A program made the translations under genes and the position numbers. The notes below the pieces were generated by a model, which saw only the letters and a program-made list of their open reading frames with translations, was not told where the DNA came from and ran no database searches. This document shows positions 26,284-35,103 of a DNA stretch of 64,000 bases, piece after piece. The stretch is from AWTP1-13 sp963775835 (lineage in GTDB: Bacteria > Pseudomonadota > Alphaproteobacteria > Rhizobiales > Hyphomicrobiaceae). The stretch covers positions 82,796-146,795 of the forward strand of contig CAVZKV010000007.1 in NCBI GenBank assembly GCA_963775835.1, in the 5' to 3' direction. Numbering within the stretch: position 1 is the first letter of the stretch; each line of letters starts with the position of its first letter.

Positions 26284-27330
26284 ATGAGAATGAGCAAGCT
26301 CGCCCAGATTGTCCTGCTGTCGGCCATCCTGGAAAGCTTTTCGCCTCTACCACTCCTGGCGGGGGAGCGCGCGACCCTGCAAGCGGCGTGCTGGCAAGCC
26401 TCGGCGCTTGCGGGCAAACCCGGAGAGGAATTGGTCGTCCGCGCCAGTCGGCAATTGCGCGTTCCGGACATTGCCGGCCTCAACGCCCGCAATCCCCTGC
26501 CCGCCGCGGGTACGGTTCGCCGGGTCCTGTTGCCGCCCGGCCAAAAGCTGATCGCCCTCACATTTGATCTTTGCGAAACGTCCGGCGAAACCGCCGGCTA
26601 TGACGGCAGCATCGTCGACTATCTCAGGTCGCAGCAGGTCAAGGCCACGTTTTTTGCCGGCGGTCATTGGATGGCGTCGCACCAAGCGCGCACCCAGCAG
26701 CTCTTGAGCGACCCGTTGTTTGAGATTGGGACGCACGGCTGGGCGCATCGCAACACTCGTCTCATCAGCGGCATGGAATTGCAAAAGGAGATCCTCGGCC
26801 CCTCCGCCGTTTATGCCAGCATTCGCTCCGAGCTGAGCCAGGCGCAGTGTGCGGCGCCGGTGCGGTCGGCATTCTCGGCCATCCCGGATCGACCCAGCCT
26901 GTTTCGCTTTCCATTCGGCGCTTGCAGCGCGGAAAGCCTTGCGGCCGTCGCGGGCGCGGGCCTGATCGCCATCCAATGGGACGTTGCCACCGGGGACCCG
27001 TCGCCGCATCGCTCCGCCCGGGCGATTGCCGATGCGATCATCCGCAACGCGCGGCCGGGCTCGATCGTTGTTTCGCATGCCAATGGACGCGGCTACCACA
27101 CGGGTGAAGCCTTGCCGCTGGCCATTCCGGCCCTTCGCGCCAAGGGCTTCACCTTTGTCACGGTCTCCGAGCTATTGAGCGCAGGCAAGCCCGTCATGGC
27201 CGAGACCTGCTATGATGCGCAACCCGGGGATACCGACAGGTACGATTTCCCAAAGGGTCCCACGCCCACCGCCTCCCCGTCCTGGGAGTCCACCACGCAT
27301 GTCCGAGCCGGCCCCTCCCTTCCGCGCTGA
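26284..27330 (+). CDS. Polysaccharide deacetylase family protein, exported
   Basis: Exported NodB-fold protein, about 348 residues, with a signal peptide (KLAQIVLLSAILESFSPLPLLAG). The catalytic core shows LTFDLCETSGETAGYDGSIV, where the usual TFDDG is TFDLC, then VKATFFAGGHWM, EIGTHGWAHRN (metal His pair) and RFPFG. The loss of the second Asp of motif 1 is a feature I recall from a subgroup of predicted xylanase/chitin deacetylases, so activity may persist with different metal geometry. The substrate could be peptidoglycan or an exopolysaccharide. The last 30 bases overlap the next gene. Confidence 0.85.
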   Translation: MRMSKLAQIVLLSAILESFSPLPLLAGERATLQAACWQASALAGKPGEELVVRASRQLRVPDIAGLNARNPLPAAGTVRRVLLPPGQKLIALTFDLCETSGETAGYDGSIVDYLRSQQVKATFFAGGHWMASHQARTQQLLSDPLFEIGTHGWAHRNTRLISGMELQKEILGPSAVYASIRSELSQAQCAAPVRSAFSAIPDRPSLFRFPFGACSAESLAAVAGAGLIAIQWDVATGDPSPHRSARAIADAIIRNARPGSIVVSHANGRGYHTGEALPLAIPALRAKGFTFVTVSELLSAGKPVMAETCYDAQPGDTDRYDFPKGPTPTASPSWESTTHVRAGPSLPR

Positions 27331-27820
27331 ACGGTATCTCCTGCGCCCTCTGCCTGACGGTCGCAGCTTGGCTGTGAGCCGCTTCACCACCGCAACGGCG
27401 GACGTGCTTGGTCCGGCGACGGCCGGCTTCGGGCCGTGGGCGCACTATGGGTTCGACGGCCGAAAAATTGCCGCCGGGTTCAAGACCAGCACCGAGGGGA
27501 CCTACCGGTTTCAAGTCGAATGCGACGGTGAGCTTGCAGGCGCCATCGTCGTGGTCTGTCCCTGGTTGGCCGGGCCCTACCTGCAAATGCTCGCGATCCT
27601 GCCGGCGCATCAGAACCTCGGCATCGGCGCCAGGATTCTCGCCTGGTACGAAGGCGAGGCGCGTGCGCTGTTCCGCAATGTTTGGCTGTGCGTCAGCGGT
27701 TTCAATGTCGCCGCCCAGCGCTTCTACCAAGCGCACGGCTACACGCATGCCGCTACCCTCGATGGGCTGATGCGCGACGGCGATGCCGAATTGCTCATGC
27801 GCAAGCGCCTCGTGCCGTAA
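27299..27820 (+). CDS. GNAT-family N-acetyltransferase
   Basis: A 173-residue acetyltransferase. The acetyl-CoA site is visible as LQMLAILPAHQNLGIGARILAWYEGEAR (Q-x-x-G-I-G), followed by NVWLCVSGFNVAAQRFYQAHGY, the standard strand-helix that ends the fold. The start at 27299 gives MSEPAPPFRAERYLL. It overlaps the deacetylase gene by 32 bases, so the two are likely co-transcribed. The acceptor is unknown. Confidence 0.85.
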   Translation: MSEPAPPFRAERYLLRPLPDGRSLAVSRFTTATADVLGPATAGFGPWAHYGFDGRKIAAGFKTSTEGTYRFQVECDGELAGAIVVVCPWLAGPYLQMLAILPAHQNLGIGARILAWYEGEARALFRNVWLCVSGFNVAAQRFYQAHGYTHAATLDGLMRDGDAELLMRKRLVP

Positions 27821-27913
27821 CCCTCCTCACAACCGAACTCTCGACGCTCACCGCCTCCACGTGCGCGCGAGCCCAGCCTGTCCGCGCGCGCCTGAGGCGA
27901 TGGCGTTGCCGCG

Positions 27914-28786
27914 TCAATCGGTTTCGATCGGCAGCGACGGGTCGCGCGCCCACTCGCCCATCGACCCGTCATAGAGCGACAGCTTGTCGTAGCCCAGCTG
28001 ATACAGCAGGAACAGGTCAACGGTGGCCGAAATACCCCCGCCGCAATAGCAGATGACGGACGTGTCCTTGGCGATGCCTTGGGCGGAGAATTTGGCCGCC
28101 GCGTCGGCGAGCGTCGCGAAGGTCTTGTTCGGTCCAACGAGGCTCGCCGCCGGAACGTTGACGCTGCCGGGGATGCGACCGGGCCGACCATAGCGGCTCG
28201 GCTCCAAGCCCTTGTGAAACTGCGGCCCGAGCGCATTGACGATGGTCGTCGTCGGGCTGCCAAGCCCGGCCGCGACGGTGTGGCGGTCGCTGAAGTAGCC
28301 CGGCCGTGGCGCGGCGCTAAAAGTGGCGAGCGGATAGCCTTTGGCCGCTCCCGTCTCGATTGCGCGGCCCTCGGCTTTCCATTTGTCGAAGCCGCCGTCA
28401 AGGACCGAAGCATCGTCAAATCCCAGCGATTTGAGCATCCACCAAAAGCGCGTTGCCCACATGCTCGTGCCGATGCTGTAGAGCTTTACATGCACCCCAG
28501 CCCCGATGCCATGCCGGCCGAAGGCGGCTTCGAGCGCTGCCGTTGCTGGCATCATGAAGCGAAGCTTAGTCGTAGGGTCGGAAAACTCGCCTTGCAAATC
28601 GAGAAAGTCCGCGCCGGGGATGTGCCCCTCCTCAAAGCTGCGGCGACCGGCGACCACACGATAAGGTTGGTCACTATCGGCGGGCGCGGGCTCGAGGTAG
28701 GTCGTGCAATCATAGATCCTGAGGTTGGGTTGGCCGAGACTGGCGGCCAGCTGTTCAGTGCTCGTCAGGGCCCGGGGGTCGCGCAT
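27914..28786 (-). CDS. Two-domain rhodanese sulfurtransferase
   Basis: Thiosulfate or 3-mercaptopyruvate sulfurtransferase type, 290 residues. The C-terminal domain has the active loop CYCGGGISAT with the catalytic Cys; the N-terminal domain ends at the matching place with SIGTSMWATR and no Cys, the usual inactive domain. Other marks are EEGHIPGADFLDL and GRIPGSVNVPA. The start at 28786 has GAGGAT eight bases upstream and is preferred to the ATG at 28801. It follows the Liv operon on the same strand after 112 bases. Confidence 0.88.
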   Translation of the reverse strand: MRDPRALTSTEQLAASLGQPNLRIYDCTTYLEPAPADSDQPYRVVAGRRSFEEGHIPGADFLDLQGEFSDPTTKLRFMMPATAALEAAFGRHGIGAGVHVKLYSIGTSMWATRFWWMLKSLGFDDASVLDGGFDKWKAEGRAIETGAAKGYPLATFSAAPRPGYFSDRHTVAAGLGSPTTTIVNALGPQFHKGLEPSRYGRPGRIPGSVNVPAASLVGPNKTFATLADAAAKFSAQGIAKDTSVICYCGGGISATVDLFLLYQLGYDKLSLYDGSMGEWARDPSLPIETD

Positions 28787-28898
28787 GTCTTTTATCCTCA
28801 TGCTGGCAAGCGGCGAGCGCCTGCTGCCCAGCGAATTTCGCCTGGGCCAACATGCCACAGCCGTTCCGGGTTTGCATCGGCTCGATAGCCAGCAGCCC

Positions 28899-31412
28899 TC
28901 AGAGCCACAACACCTGGCGGCGCAGGTCGAGGTCCTCCGATAGGGCTTTGGAGGGCCCGACGTGAATAATCTGGCCGCGCTCGAGCGCAACGGTGCGGTC
29001 CGACAGCGCCAGGGCGAGATCGAGATGATGATCGACGATCAGTATTGAGATCTCCTGGCGGAGTTTGTCGAACGCCTCGAACAACTCCTCGATGACGGCT
29101 GGGGCCAGACCCTCGAACGGCTCGTCGAGCAGCAGCACGCGCGTATCCCCCGAGAGCGCGCGCGCGACGGCCACCATTTGCTGCTCGCCGCCGGAGAGGT
29201 AGTCGGCCGGCGAGCGCCACCGCTCCTTAATGCGCGGAAAAAAGGCAAAGATCTTGTCTTCGTCCCAGTAGGTGCCGGCCTGATTGCGTCGCCGTAGGCG
29301 ACCGAGCTCCATGTTCTCGGCCACGCTCATTCCCGCAAACAGGCCACGCCCCTGGGGCACGTAGGAAATGCCGCGGCGGGTGATTTCGGCGGCGGCGCGA
29401 CGCGCGAGCTCTTCGCCTCCCAGCACGATGCTGCCCACGGCCGGGGGCGCGATACCGACGATCGTCTTGAGGAGCGTCGACTTTCCCGCGCCATTGCGGC
29501 CGAGCAAGGCCACGATCTCCTTTTCGCGCACGGCGAAGCCAACGTCGTGCAGGATGTGGCTCTTGCCATAGAAGGTGTTGACCCCGTCGAGAACGAGCAA
29601 CGGTTGGGGCTGGGCTGCGGATGGTCGGGCCTTGCCGGCAAGCGCGTGGCTGCCCGAGCCGATATAGACCTCCTGCACCTTGGCCGAGGAACGGGCCTGC
29701 TCGACGGTGCCGTCGACCAAGACCTGGCCGTCGTTCATCACGGTGACCGCATCGGCAAGCTGGAACACGCGGTCGATATCGTGCTCAACCAGCAGGACCG
29801 GAATGTCCGTCGAGATCTGCTTGATCAGACGGCCGATGCGCTCGCGTTCGGCGGCGGCCAGCCCCGCGAGCGGCTCATCGAGCAGGAGAACACGCGGCTT
29901 GGTTGCAAGCGCCAGTGCCATATCGAGCAGCCGTTGGCCGCCATAGGACAGCGATCCGGCCTCGACCCGCTCGATGCCGGCGAGGCCCATGGTGCGGATC
30001 ATGGCGGCCGTTTCGGTGTTGACCTGAGCGAGGCTCTCCGCCGCCGTCCAAACATTGAAGCGCTTTGGATCACGCGATTGCACGGCGAGTTGCACGTTCT
30101 CGAGCACCGTCAAAGCCGGAAAAAGATTGGTAATCTGAAAGGATCGACCGATGCCGGCCTGGGTCACGGCGCCGGGCGACAATCCGCCAACCGAGCGCTC
30201 CTCGAGCACGACCTTGCCCGCATCCGGGGTGTACATGCCCGAGATCACGTTGAAGGCCGTGGTCTTGCCGGCACCGTTCGGCCCAATCAGGGCGTGTAGG
30301 CTGCGGTCCTTGACGCAGAAGCTGACGTGCTGGACGGCTTTGATCCCGCCGAAGCTCTTGGAAATTCCCTCGACCGCCAAAATCGCGCCCTGCCGGTGAG
30401 CTTGCGGCCGCAGGAAGGCGGGGAGCTCGACGCTGCCGGCCTGCCGACCTGCCATGGCTGCCTCCTCCACCGTCTTTGCCGCAAACGGCGCCCAAAGCCG
30501 CTCGCCCAAGCCGATGAGACCCGTCGGCGAAAACACGATGAAGGCGACAAACAACAAGCCGAAGTAAAGCAGCCAATTCTCGGTGATACTGGAGAGGTAG
30601 TCGCGAAAGATTACAAAAAACAGGGCACCGAGGGCGGGTCCAAGGAAGGAGCGCATGCCGCCAATAATCACCATGGCCAGCAGTTCACCGGAGAAGGCCA
30701 CCGAGATCGGATCGGCCGAGGTCATGCGGTTGTTGAAGAGCAGCAGCGTGCCGGCCAGGCCCGTGACCGTCGCCGAAATCACGAACGCCAAGAGCTTGTA
30801 CTGATTGGCCTGATAACCAATAAAGCGGGCGCGCGTCTCGTTCTCGCGGATCGCCACTAAGACGTGTCCCACCGGCGAGCGATGAAAGCGCCACAGCACG
30901 TAGGCGACGGCAAAACCCACCGTGGCGACCAGCACATAGAAGGCCAGTGAGCTATCGAGGGAAAACCCGGCAAGCGTCGGTCGCGTGATACCACCCAGAC
31001 CATTTTCGCCCCCGGTCACGTCGGTCCATCGGAAGGCAATCGTATAGAGCATTGCCGCCAGGGCGAGCGTCAGCAGCGAAAAATACACGCCGCGCCGGCG
31101 GAGAATGACATAGCCGAACACCAGCGCTATGACCGCCACCACGGCCACCGCCACCACGCTGGGCAGCAAGATCGAGCCCGGAAACAGGTTGAGCTGCGCC
31201 AATCCGGCCGCGTAGGCGGCCAGGCCGAACCAGGCGCCGTGACCGAAGGACGTAAGCCCGGTGTAGCCCACCAAAACGTTGAGCGCCGTGCAGGCGATGG
31301 CGAAAACCACCACCTCCGTGGCCGAGGTGATGCCGAGCCCGAGCGAGGTGAGTGCGAACGGCAAAAGCACCAGGCCGGCGGCGGCGATCAGGAGGTCGCG
31401 TGCTTGTGGCAT
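28899..31412 (-). CDS. Fused Liv-type ABC protein: LivM permease + LivG ATPase + LivF ATPase
   Basis: One uninterrupted 837-residue frame. Residues about 1-310 are a LivM permease (NVLVGYTGLTSFGHGAWFGLAAY; loop TGGENGLGG; coupling loop IRENETRARFIGY). Residues about 343-585 are LivG (Walker A GPNGAGKT at 377-384, signature LSYGGQR at 488-494, LLLDEP at 509-514). Residues about 604-837 are LivF (GRNGAGKS 638-645, LSGGEQQ 739-745, LLLDEP 760-765). The linkers (about 310-343 and 585-604) are Ala/Pro/Gln-rich. All motifs are intact, so both ATP sites should work. The start at 31412 lies 10 bases after livH. Permease-ATPase fusions are known in this family; a three-domain chain is less common. Confidence 0.93.
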   Translation of the reverse strand: MPQARDLLIAAAGLVLLPFALTSLGLGITSATEVVVFAIACTALNVLVGYTGLTSFGHGAWFGLAAYAAGLAQLNLFPGSILLPSVVAVAVVAVIALVFGYVILRRRGVYFSLLTLALAAMLYTIAFRWTDVTGGENGLGGITRPTLAGFSLDSSLAFYVLVATVGFAVAYVLWRFHRSPVGHVLVAIRENETRARFIGYQANQYKLLAFVISATVTGLAGTLLLFNNRMTSADPISVAFSGELLAMVIIGGMRSFLGPALGALFFVIFRDYLSSITENWLLYFGLLFVAFIVFSPTGLIGLGERLWAPFAAKTVEEAAMAGRQAGSVELPAFLRPQAHRQGAILAVEGISKSFGGIKAVQHVSFCVKDRSLHALIGPNGAGKTTAFNVISGMYTPDAGKVVLEERSVGGLSPGAVTQAGIGRSFQITNLFPALTVLENVQLAVQSRDPKRFNVWTAAESLAQVNTETAAMIRTMGLAGIERVEAGSLSYGGQRLLDMALALATKPRVLLLDEPLAGLAAAERERIGRLIKQISTDIPVLLVEHDIDRVFQLADAVTVMNDGQVLVDGTVEQARSSAKVQEVYIGSGSHALAGKARPSAAQPQPLLVLDGVNTFYGKSHILHDVGFAVREKEIVALLGRNGAGKSTLLKTIVGIAPPAVGSIVLGGEELARRAAAEITRRGISYVPQGRGLFAGMSVAENMELGRLRRRNQAGTYWDEDKIFAFFPRIKERWRSPADYLSGGEQQMVAVARALSGDTRVLLLDEPFEGLAPAVIEELFEAFDKLRQEISILIVDHHLDLALALSDRTVALERGQIIHVGPSKALSEDLDLRRQVLWL

Positions 31413-31422
31413 TTTGCACGCC

Positions 31423-32301
31423 TCATTCGAACCGCTGGATGCGCTCGCCGAACAGGCCGCGCGGACGCACCAGCAGGACCAACAGCATGAGCAAATACAT
31501 GGCCGCCTCGGAGAACTGCGGATAGCCGAAGGCCACCACCAGTCCCTTCACCAGACCGACGATCATGGCGGCGACGACGACACCCCAGAAGGAGCCAAGG
31601 CCGCCGATCACCACCACGACGAAGGCTGCCGTTATGATTTCATTTCCCATCGCTGGATGGATTGAGAAGATCGGCGCCAGCATGACGCCGGCTAGGCCGG
31701 CGAGCCCAACACCGAGGAAGGCGACCGCTACCATGTAAGGCTCGAGCGAGATGCCCAGGGCGCCGACCATGTCCGGGCTCTGCACGCCTGCGCGCACCAC
31801 GCGCCCGAAGGCCGTGCGCTGCAGCAGAAACCAAAGACCAGCGACGCAGGCTGCCGCAACCAGCAGCACAAGCACGCGGTAGTAAGGATAAATGAAACCC
31901 CCGACGAACAGTTGGCCGCGCAGCTCGCCGGGAATGGAAAAGGACAGGGGCGGCGCACCGAAGATCATGCGCAACACCTGCTCGGCAACCATGGCCATGC
32001 CGAAGGTGAGGATCAAGGACAGACTTGGGTCGGCCTTGTAGAAGCGCCGGAATAGCGTGCGTTCGACGACGATCCCCAACAGGCCAACCAGCGCCGGTGA
32101 GACCACGATCGAGCCGCCAAAGCCGATCGTCGGCGATAATACCACCGTCAGGTAGGCGCCGATCGCATAGAAGGCACCGTGGGCAAGATTGACGATGCCG
32201 CCGAGGGAAAAGATGAGGGACAATCCGAGCGCAATCAGCAGATAGTATGTGCCGGCCAGCAGGCCGTTCAGCACATGCTGCAGGAAGAGAACTGACTGCA
32301 C
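31423..32301 (-). CDS. livH: Liv-type ABC permease, LivH subunit
   Basis: Permease of 292 residues, complete. Marks are LIFSLGGIVNLAHGAFYAIGAYL at the N-terminal end, and AAFVVVVIGGLGSFWGVVVA with PRGLFGERIQRFE at the C-terminus. It partners the LivM half of the fused protein 10 bases downstream and follows its binding protein by 66 bases on the same strand, so the three genes form an operon. Confidence 0.92.
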   Translation of the reverse strand: MQSVLFLQHVLNGLLAGTYYLLIALGLSLIFSLGGIVNLAHGAFYAIGAYLTVVLSPTIGFGGSIVVSPALVGLLGIVVERTLFRRFYKADPSLSLILTFGMAMVAEQVLRMIFGAPPLSFSIPGELRGQLFVGGFIYPYYRVLVLLVAAACVAGLWFLLQRTAFGRVVRAGVQSPDMVGALGISLEPYMVAVAFLGVGLAGLAGVMLAPIFSIHPAMGNEIITAAFVVVVIGGLGSFWGVVVAAMIVGLVKGLVVAFGYPQFSEAAMYLLMLLVLLVRPRGLFGERIQRFE

Positions 32302-32367
32302 CCGGCTTCTCCATAGCCATCGCGACGCGGAGGCTGAACGCGCGCCTCCCGCCTGCGCCGTAGCGGA

Positions 32368-33609
32368 TCAGGCGAAGGTGCAGGCGTTCTCTTCCTTGGT
32401 CGGGGCGATGGCCTCAAGATCCTCGTTGGCGGCGGGCACCGCGGGACTCGGCCGGTAAATGTCCCACTGATTTTTCAGCTCGGAGGCCTTCAGCGCCTCG
32501 ACCGCATACATTTCGTGCATCAGCTGGTGATCCCAGGCCCTGAAATAGCCCGGTCGCGTCTTGAGCAGGTCGAACTTTGCACCCTTCTCCCAATATTCGA
32601 CCAGCTTTGGCGCCTCGGTCGATTTCACCTCGTTCATCGACTGGGCGAGGATTTTCAAGGCCATGTAGTCGCCCCAAGCCTGGTTCTCGGGGGGCTTGTT
32701 GTACTTCTTGGTGAATGCCGCCACGAACGCCTTCGAGCCTGGCGTATCGATTAGGTGATGCCACACCAGCGGCCAGGTCCCAAAGAAGTTGCCCTTGCCC
32801 GCTCCCCAGGCCACGGCGGTGTCGAAGCCAAAGCCCGCGACCGGAAAGTCGAGGCCAAACTCCGAGTATTGCTTGAGAAAATTCGTGATCTGCAGGCCAG
32901 CCAAGTTCGACACCACGAGGTCAGGCTTGGCGCTGCGGATCTCCAGCAGCAGGGCCGAGAAGTCGGTGGCATCGGTCGGCACCAATTTGTCGGAGGCGAA
33001 TTGGCCGCCATTGCTTTCCATGAAGCGCTTGGCAACGCGCAGCAGATCATGGCCGAAGGCGTAGTCCGCGGTAAGCGAGAACCATTTTTTGCCCTTCACG
33101 AGGTTGTTGGCGAGCAGCGCACGGCCCACCGTCTTCACATACATGGAATTGGCGGACTCAACGTGGGCCATGAACTTTTTACAGCCCTTCCCCCTGAGTT
33201 CGTCGGAGTTGCAGCCGGTGTTGACGAACAAGGTCTTGGTGCGGTCGGCGACCTGCGAAATGGTGAGACCCGAGGCGGAAGAAATTTCCCCGACAATGCA
33301 GGCGACCTTATCGCGTTCCACCATTCGCTCGGCCTTGGTCGAGGCGGTTTGCGGGTTGACCAAATCCTCCTTGATGAGATCGATCTTGCGGCCCATCACC
33401 CCACCGCCGGCATTGATCTCCTCAACGGCAAGATCCGCCGCCTGCACGGCGAACTCCCCGAGCGTGCCGAGAAAGCCGGTGCGCGGCGTCAGGTGACCGA
33501 TTTTGATGACTTCGGCCTGGGCATAGGAAATCGCGGGAAATGCGCTGATCGTCGTCGCGCCGGCACCCTGCAGCAGGCGACGGCGTGACAGTGAGTTTTT
33601 CTTGGTCAT
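32368..33609 (-). CDS. Branched-chain amino acid/urea-type ABC substrate-binding protein
   Basis: Exported binding protein of 413 residues with a Tat-like start (KKNSLSRRRLLQGAG) and cleavage near SYAQA. The mature part begins EVIKIGHLTPRTGFLG and contains INAGGGVMGRKIDLIKEDLVNPQTA, typical of Peripla_BP_6. Two Cys in NTGCNSDELRGKGCKKF could form a disulfide. GAGGAAC precedes the ATG at 33609. It heads the operon with LivH, the LivMGF fusion and perhaps the rhodanese. It is only distantly like the binding protein at 8.6 kb, so the two importers differ in substrate. Confidence 0.92.
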   Translation of the reverse strand: MTKKNSLSRRRLLQGAGATTISAFPAISYAQAEVIKIGHLTPRTGFLGTLGEFAVQAADLAVEEINAGGGVMGRKIDLIKEDLVNPQTASTKAERMVERDKVACIVGEISSASGLTISQVADRTKTLFVNTGCNSDELRGKGCKKFMAHVESANSMYVKTVGRALLANNLVKGKKWFSLTADYAFGHDLLRVAKRFMESNGGQFASDKLVPTDATDFSALLLEIRSAKPDLVVSNLAGLQITNFLKQYSEFGLDFPVAGFGFDTAVAWGAGKGNFFGTWPLVWHHLIDTPGSKAFVAAFTKKYNKPPENQAWGDYMALKILAQSMNEVKSTEAPKLVEYWEKGAKFDLLKTRPGYFRAWDHQLMHEMYAVEALKASELKNQWDIYRPSPAVPAANEDLEAIAPTKEENACTFA

Positions 33610-34307
33610 GAGCGTTCCTCTTTGCACCGATTGCTCCGGCTTTTTTTGGCCGATCTTAGGGGACGGTACGGCAATTCGGGTCGGCTGGTCCAGGATTGCG
33701 CGCCGGAATTGCCGTCGCGCCTCGACATGGCAGAGGTGCGCCCCGGCACGTGGCGGCCGCGCCGGTACTCTGCCAGCGGTCTGGCGTCTTGCCCGCAAAA
33801 CGTTCTGTTGACGCCCGACTGCCGGGACCCTCGAGCCCCCAGACCCGCGCCGCCTTTGGCCGCAGCACCGTTTGGCTATAGCACCCCTTGGCTGCAGGAC
33901 ACGTGGCCTCAGCACGTTCGGCTGAGATTTGGCCCGCAGCAGACGTGGGGCGATCACTCGCGTGTGGACGCGTCCGGGGCGGCACAAGCGCGCGCATCGC
34001 GGTGAGGGTTCGCGCCCGGGGGGAACAAGTTTCCGTGAAGAGTGGCGTCGCACCCACACGCCCTACCGCGGCAAGCGCTTGGCGGAACGGTGCCGCCGTC
34101 GCGCGCCGCCCCTCCACGCCGCGCGGACATGCCCTCGGGATTTGCCGCGGCGGCGAGGCTTTTTTGCCTAGGGCCAGGGCTAGCCGCCCCACGGGCTTCT
34201 CCGGCCTGTAGCGCGCAAAGGCGCAAATCGGCGATCGCACCGGCCCGTTCGGGAACCTTTTCGGTTGCGGGACATCAAAAGGTCAACAACGAACCAGGGA
34301 AGACGCC
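33610..34307. other. Divergent intergenic region
   Basis: About 700 bases between the divergent Liv operon and the sigma-factor gene. Frames on both strands are Arg/Ala/Pro-rich without domains. It should hold two promoters; GGAACC at about 34253 could be an ECF-type -35 for the sigma gene, but I cannot match a -10. Confidence 0.45.
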
Positions 34308-35018
34308 ATGCCCAGGCTTGAGTTTCGGCGCGATGGCAAGTTTCAGGCGCTTAGCGATGCGGACCTCGTGCGCTTGGCCCTGCAAAGGGACGGCGAGGCC
34401 TTCCGGGCGATCATGCAGCGTCACAACCGGCGGCTCTACCGTGTGGCCCGCAGCGTCGTGCACGATGACAGCGAAGCGGAAGACGTGGTGCAGGAGGCTT
34501 ATGTCCTCGCCTTCGGCAACCTTGCCAAATTTAGGGCCGAGTTGAGTCTCGCCACTTGGCTTACGCGCATCACCCTCAACGAGGCCCTTGGTCGCCTGCG
34601 GCGCCGGCGCCCGACGGTCGATTTGTCAATTCTCGATTCGCCGCAAGGCGATGGCGCCCAAGTGATCCCCTTTCCGACCATGACCGGCAACGAAGACCCC
34701 GAGCGCATGGCTGCCCAACACGAGATCCGCCGCCTCATCGAACAGGCAATCGACGAGCTGCCGGAGATATTTCGCGTCGTGTTCGTCATGCGTGATGTCG
34801 AGGATATGACTATTGAAGAAACCTCGGATTTCCTGGGCCTTCGCCCCGAGACCGTGAAGACGAGATTGCACCGGGCACGCAAATTGTTGCGGCAGGCCCT
34901 CGATGAAAAGCTGGCCCCTGTCTTGACGGACGTCTTCCCCTTCGCAGGGGCCCGCTGCCTGCGCATCACGGACGAGGTGCTGAACCGGCTTGGCCTACTG
35001 CCCCCGGCCGCCGGCTGA
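34308..35018 (+). CDS. ECF-type RNA polymerase sigma factor
   Basis: Sigma-70 family, 236 residues. Region 2 shows FRAIMQRHNRRLYRVARSVVHDDSEAEDVVQEAYV and the -10 recognition part FRAELSLATWLTRITLNEAL; region 4 shows IDELPEIFRVVFVMRDVEDMTIEETSDFLGLRPETVKTRLHRARKLLRQAL. The C-terminus extends about 35 residues past region 4. No anti-sigma gene is next to it; the following gene is a di-haem cytochrome, so control may be by a different partner. The start is the ATG at 34308. Confidence 0.93.
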   Translation: MPRLEFRRDGKFQALSDADLVRLALQRDGEAFRAIMQRHNRRLYRVARSVVHDDSEAEDVVQEAYVLAFGNLAKFRAELSLATWLTRITLNEALGRLRRRRPTVDLSILDSPQGDGAQVIPFPTMTGNEDPERMAAQHEIRRLIEQAIDELPEIFRVVFVMRDVEDMTIEETSDFLGLRPETVKTRLHRARKLLRQALDEKLAPVLTDVFPFAGARCLRITDEVLNRLGLLPPAAG

Positions 35019-35103
35019 GCGGTCGCGGGCGGACAACTTTGCACGACCGGCAACACCGGCGGGCGGCGCTTGGCGCGAACGCCGGGAATGGGAGGAACGT
35101 TCG

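Noticed and set aside
34250..34290. ECF-type autoregulated promoter before the sigma gene (GGAACC)
   Set aside because: A -35-like GGAACC is present but no matching -10 at 16-17 bases could be identified.
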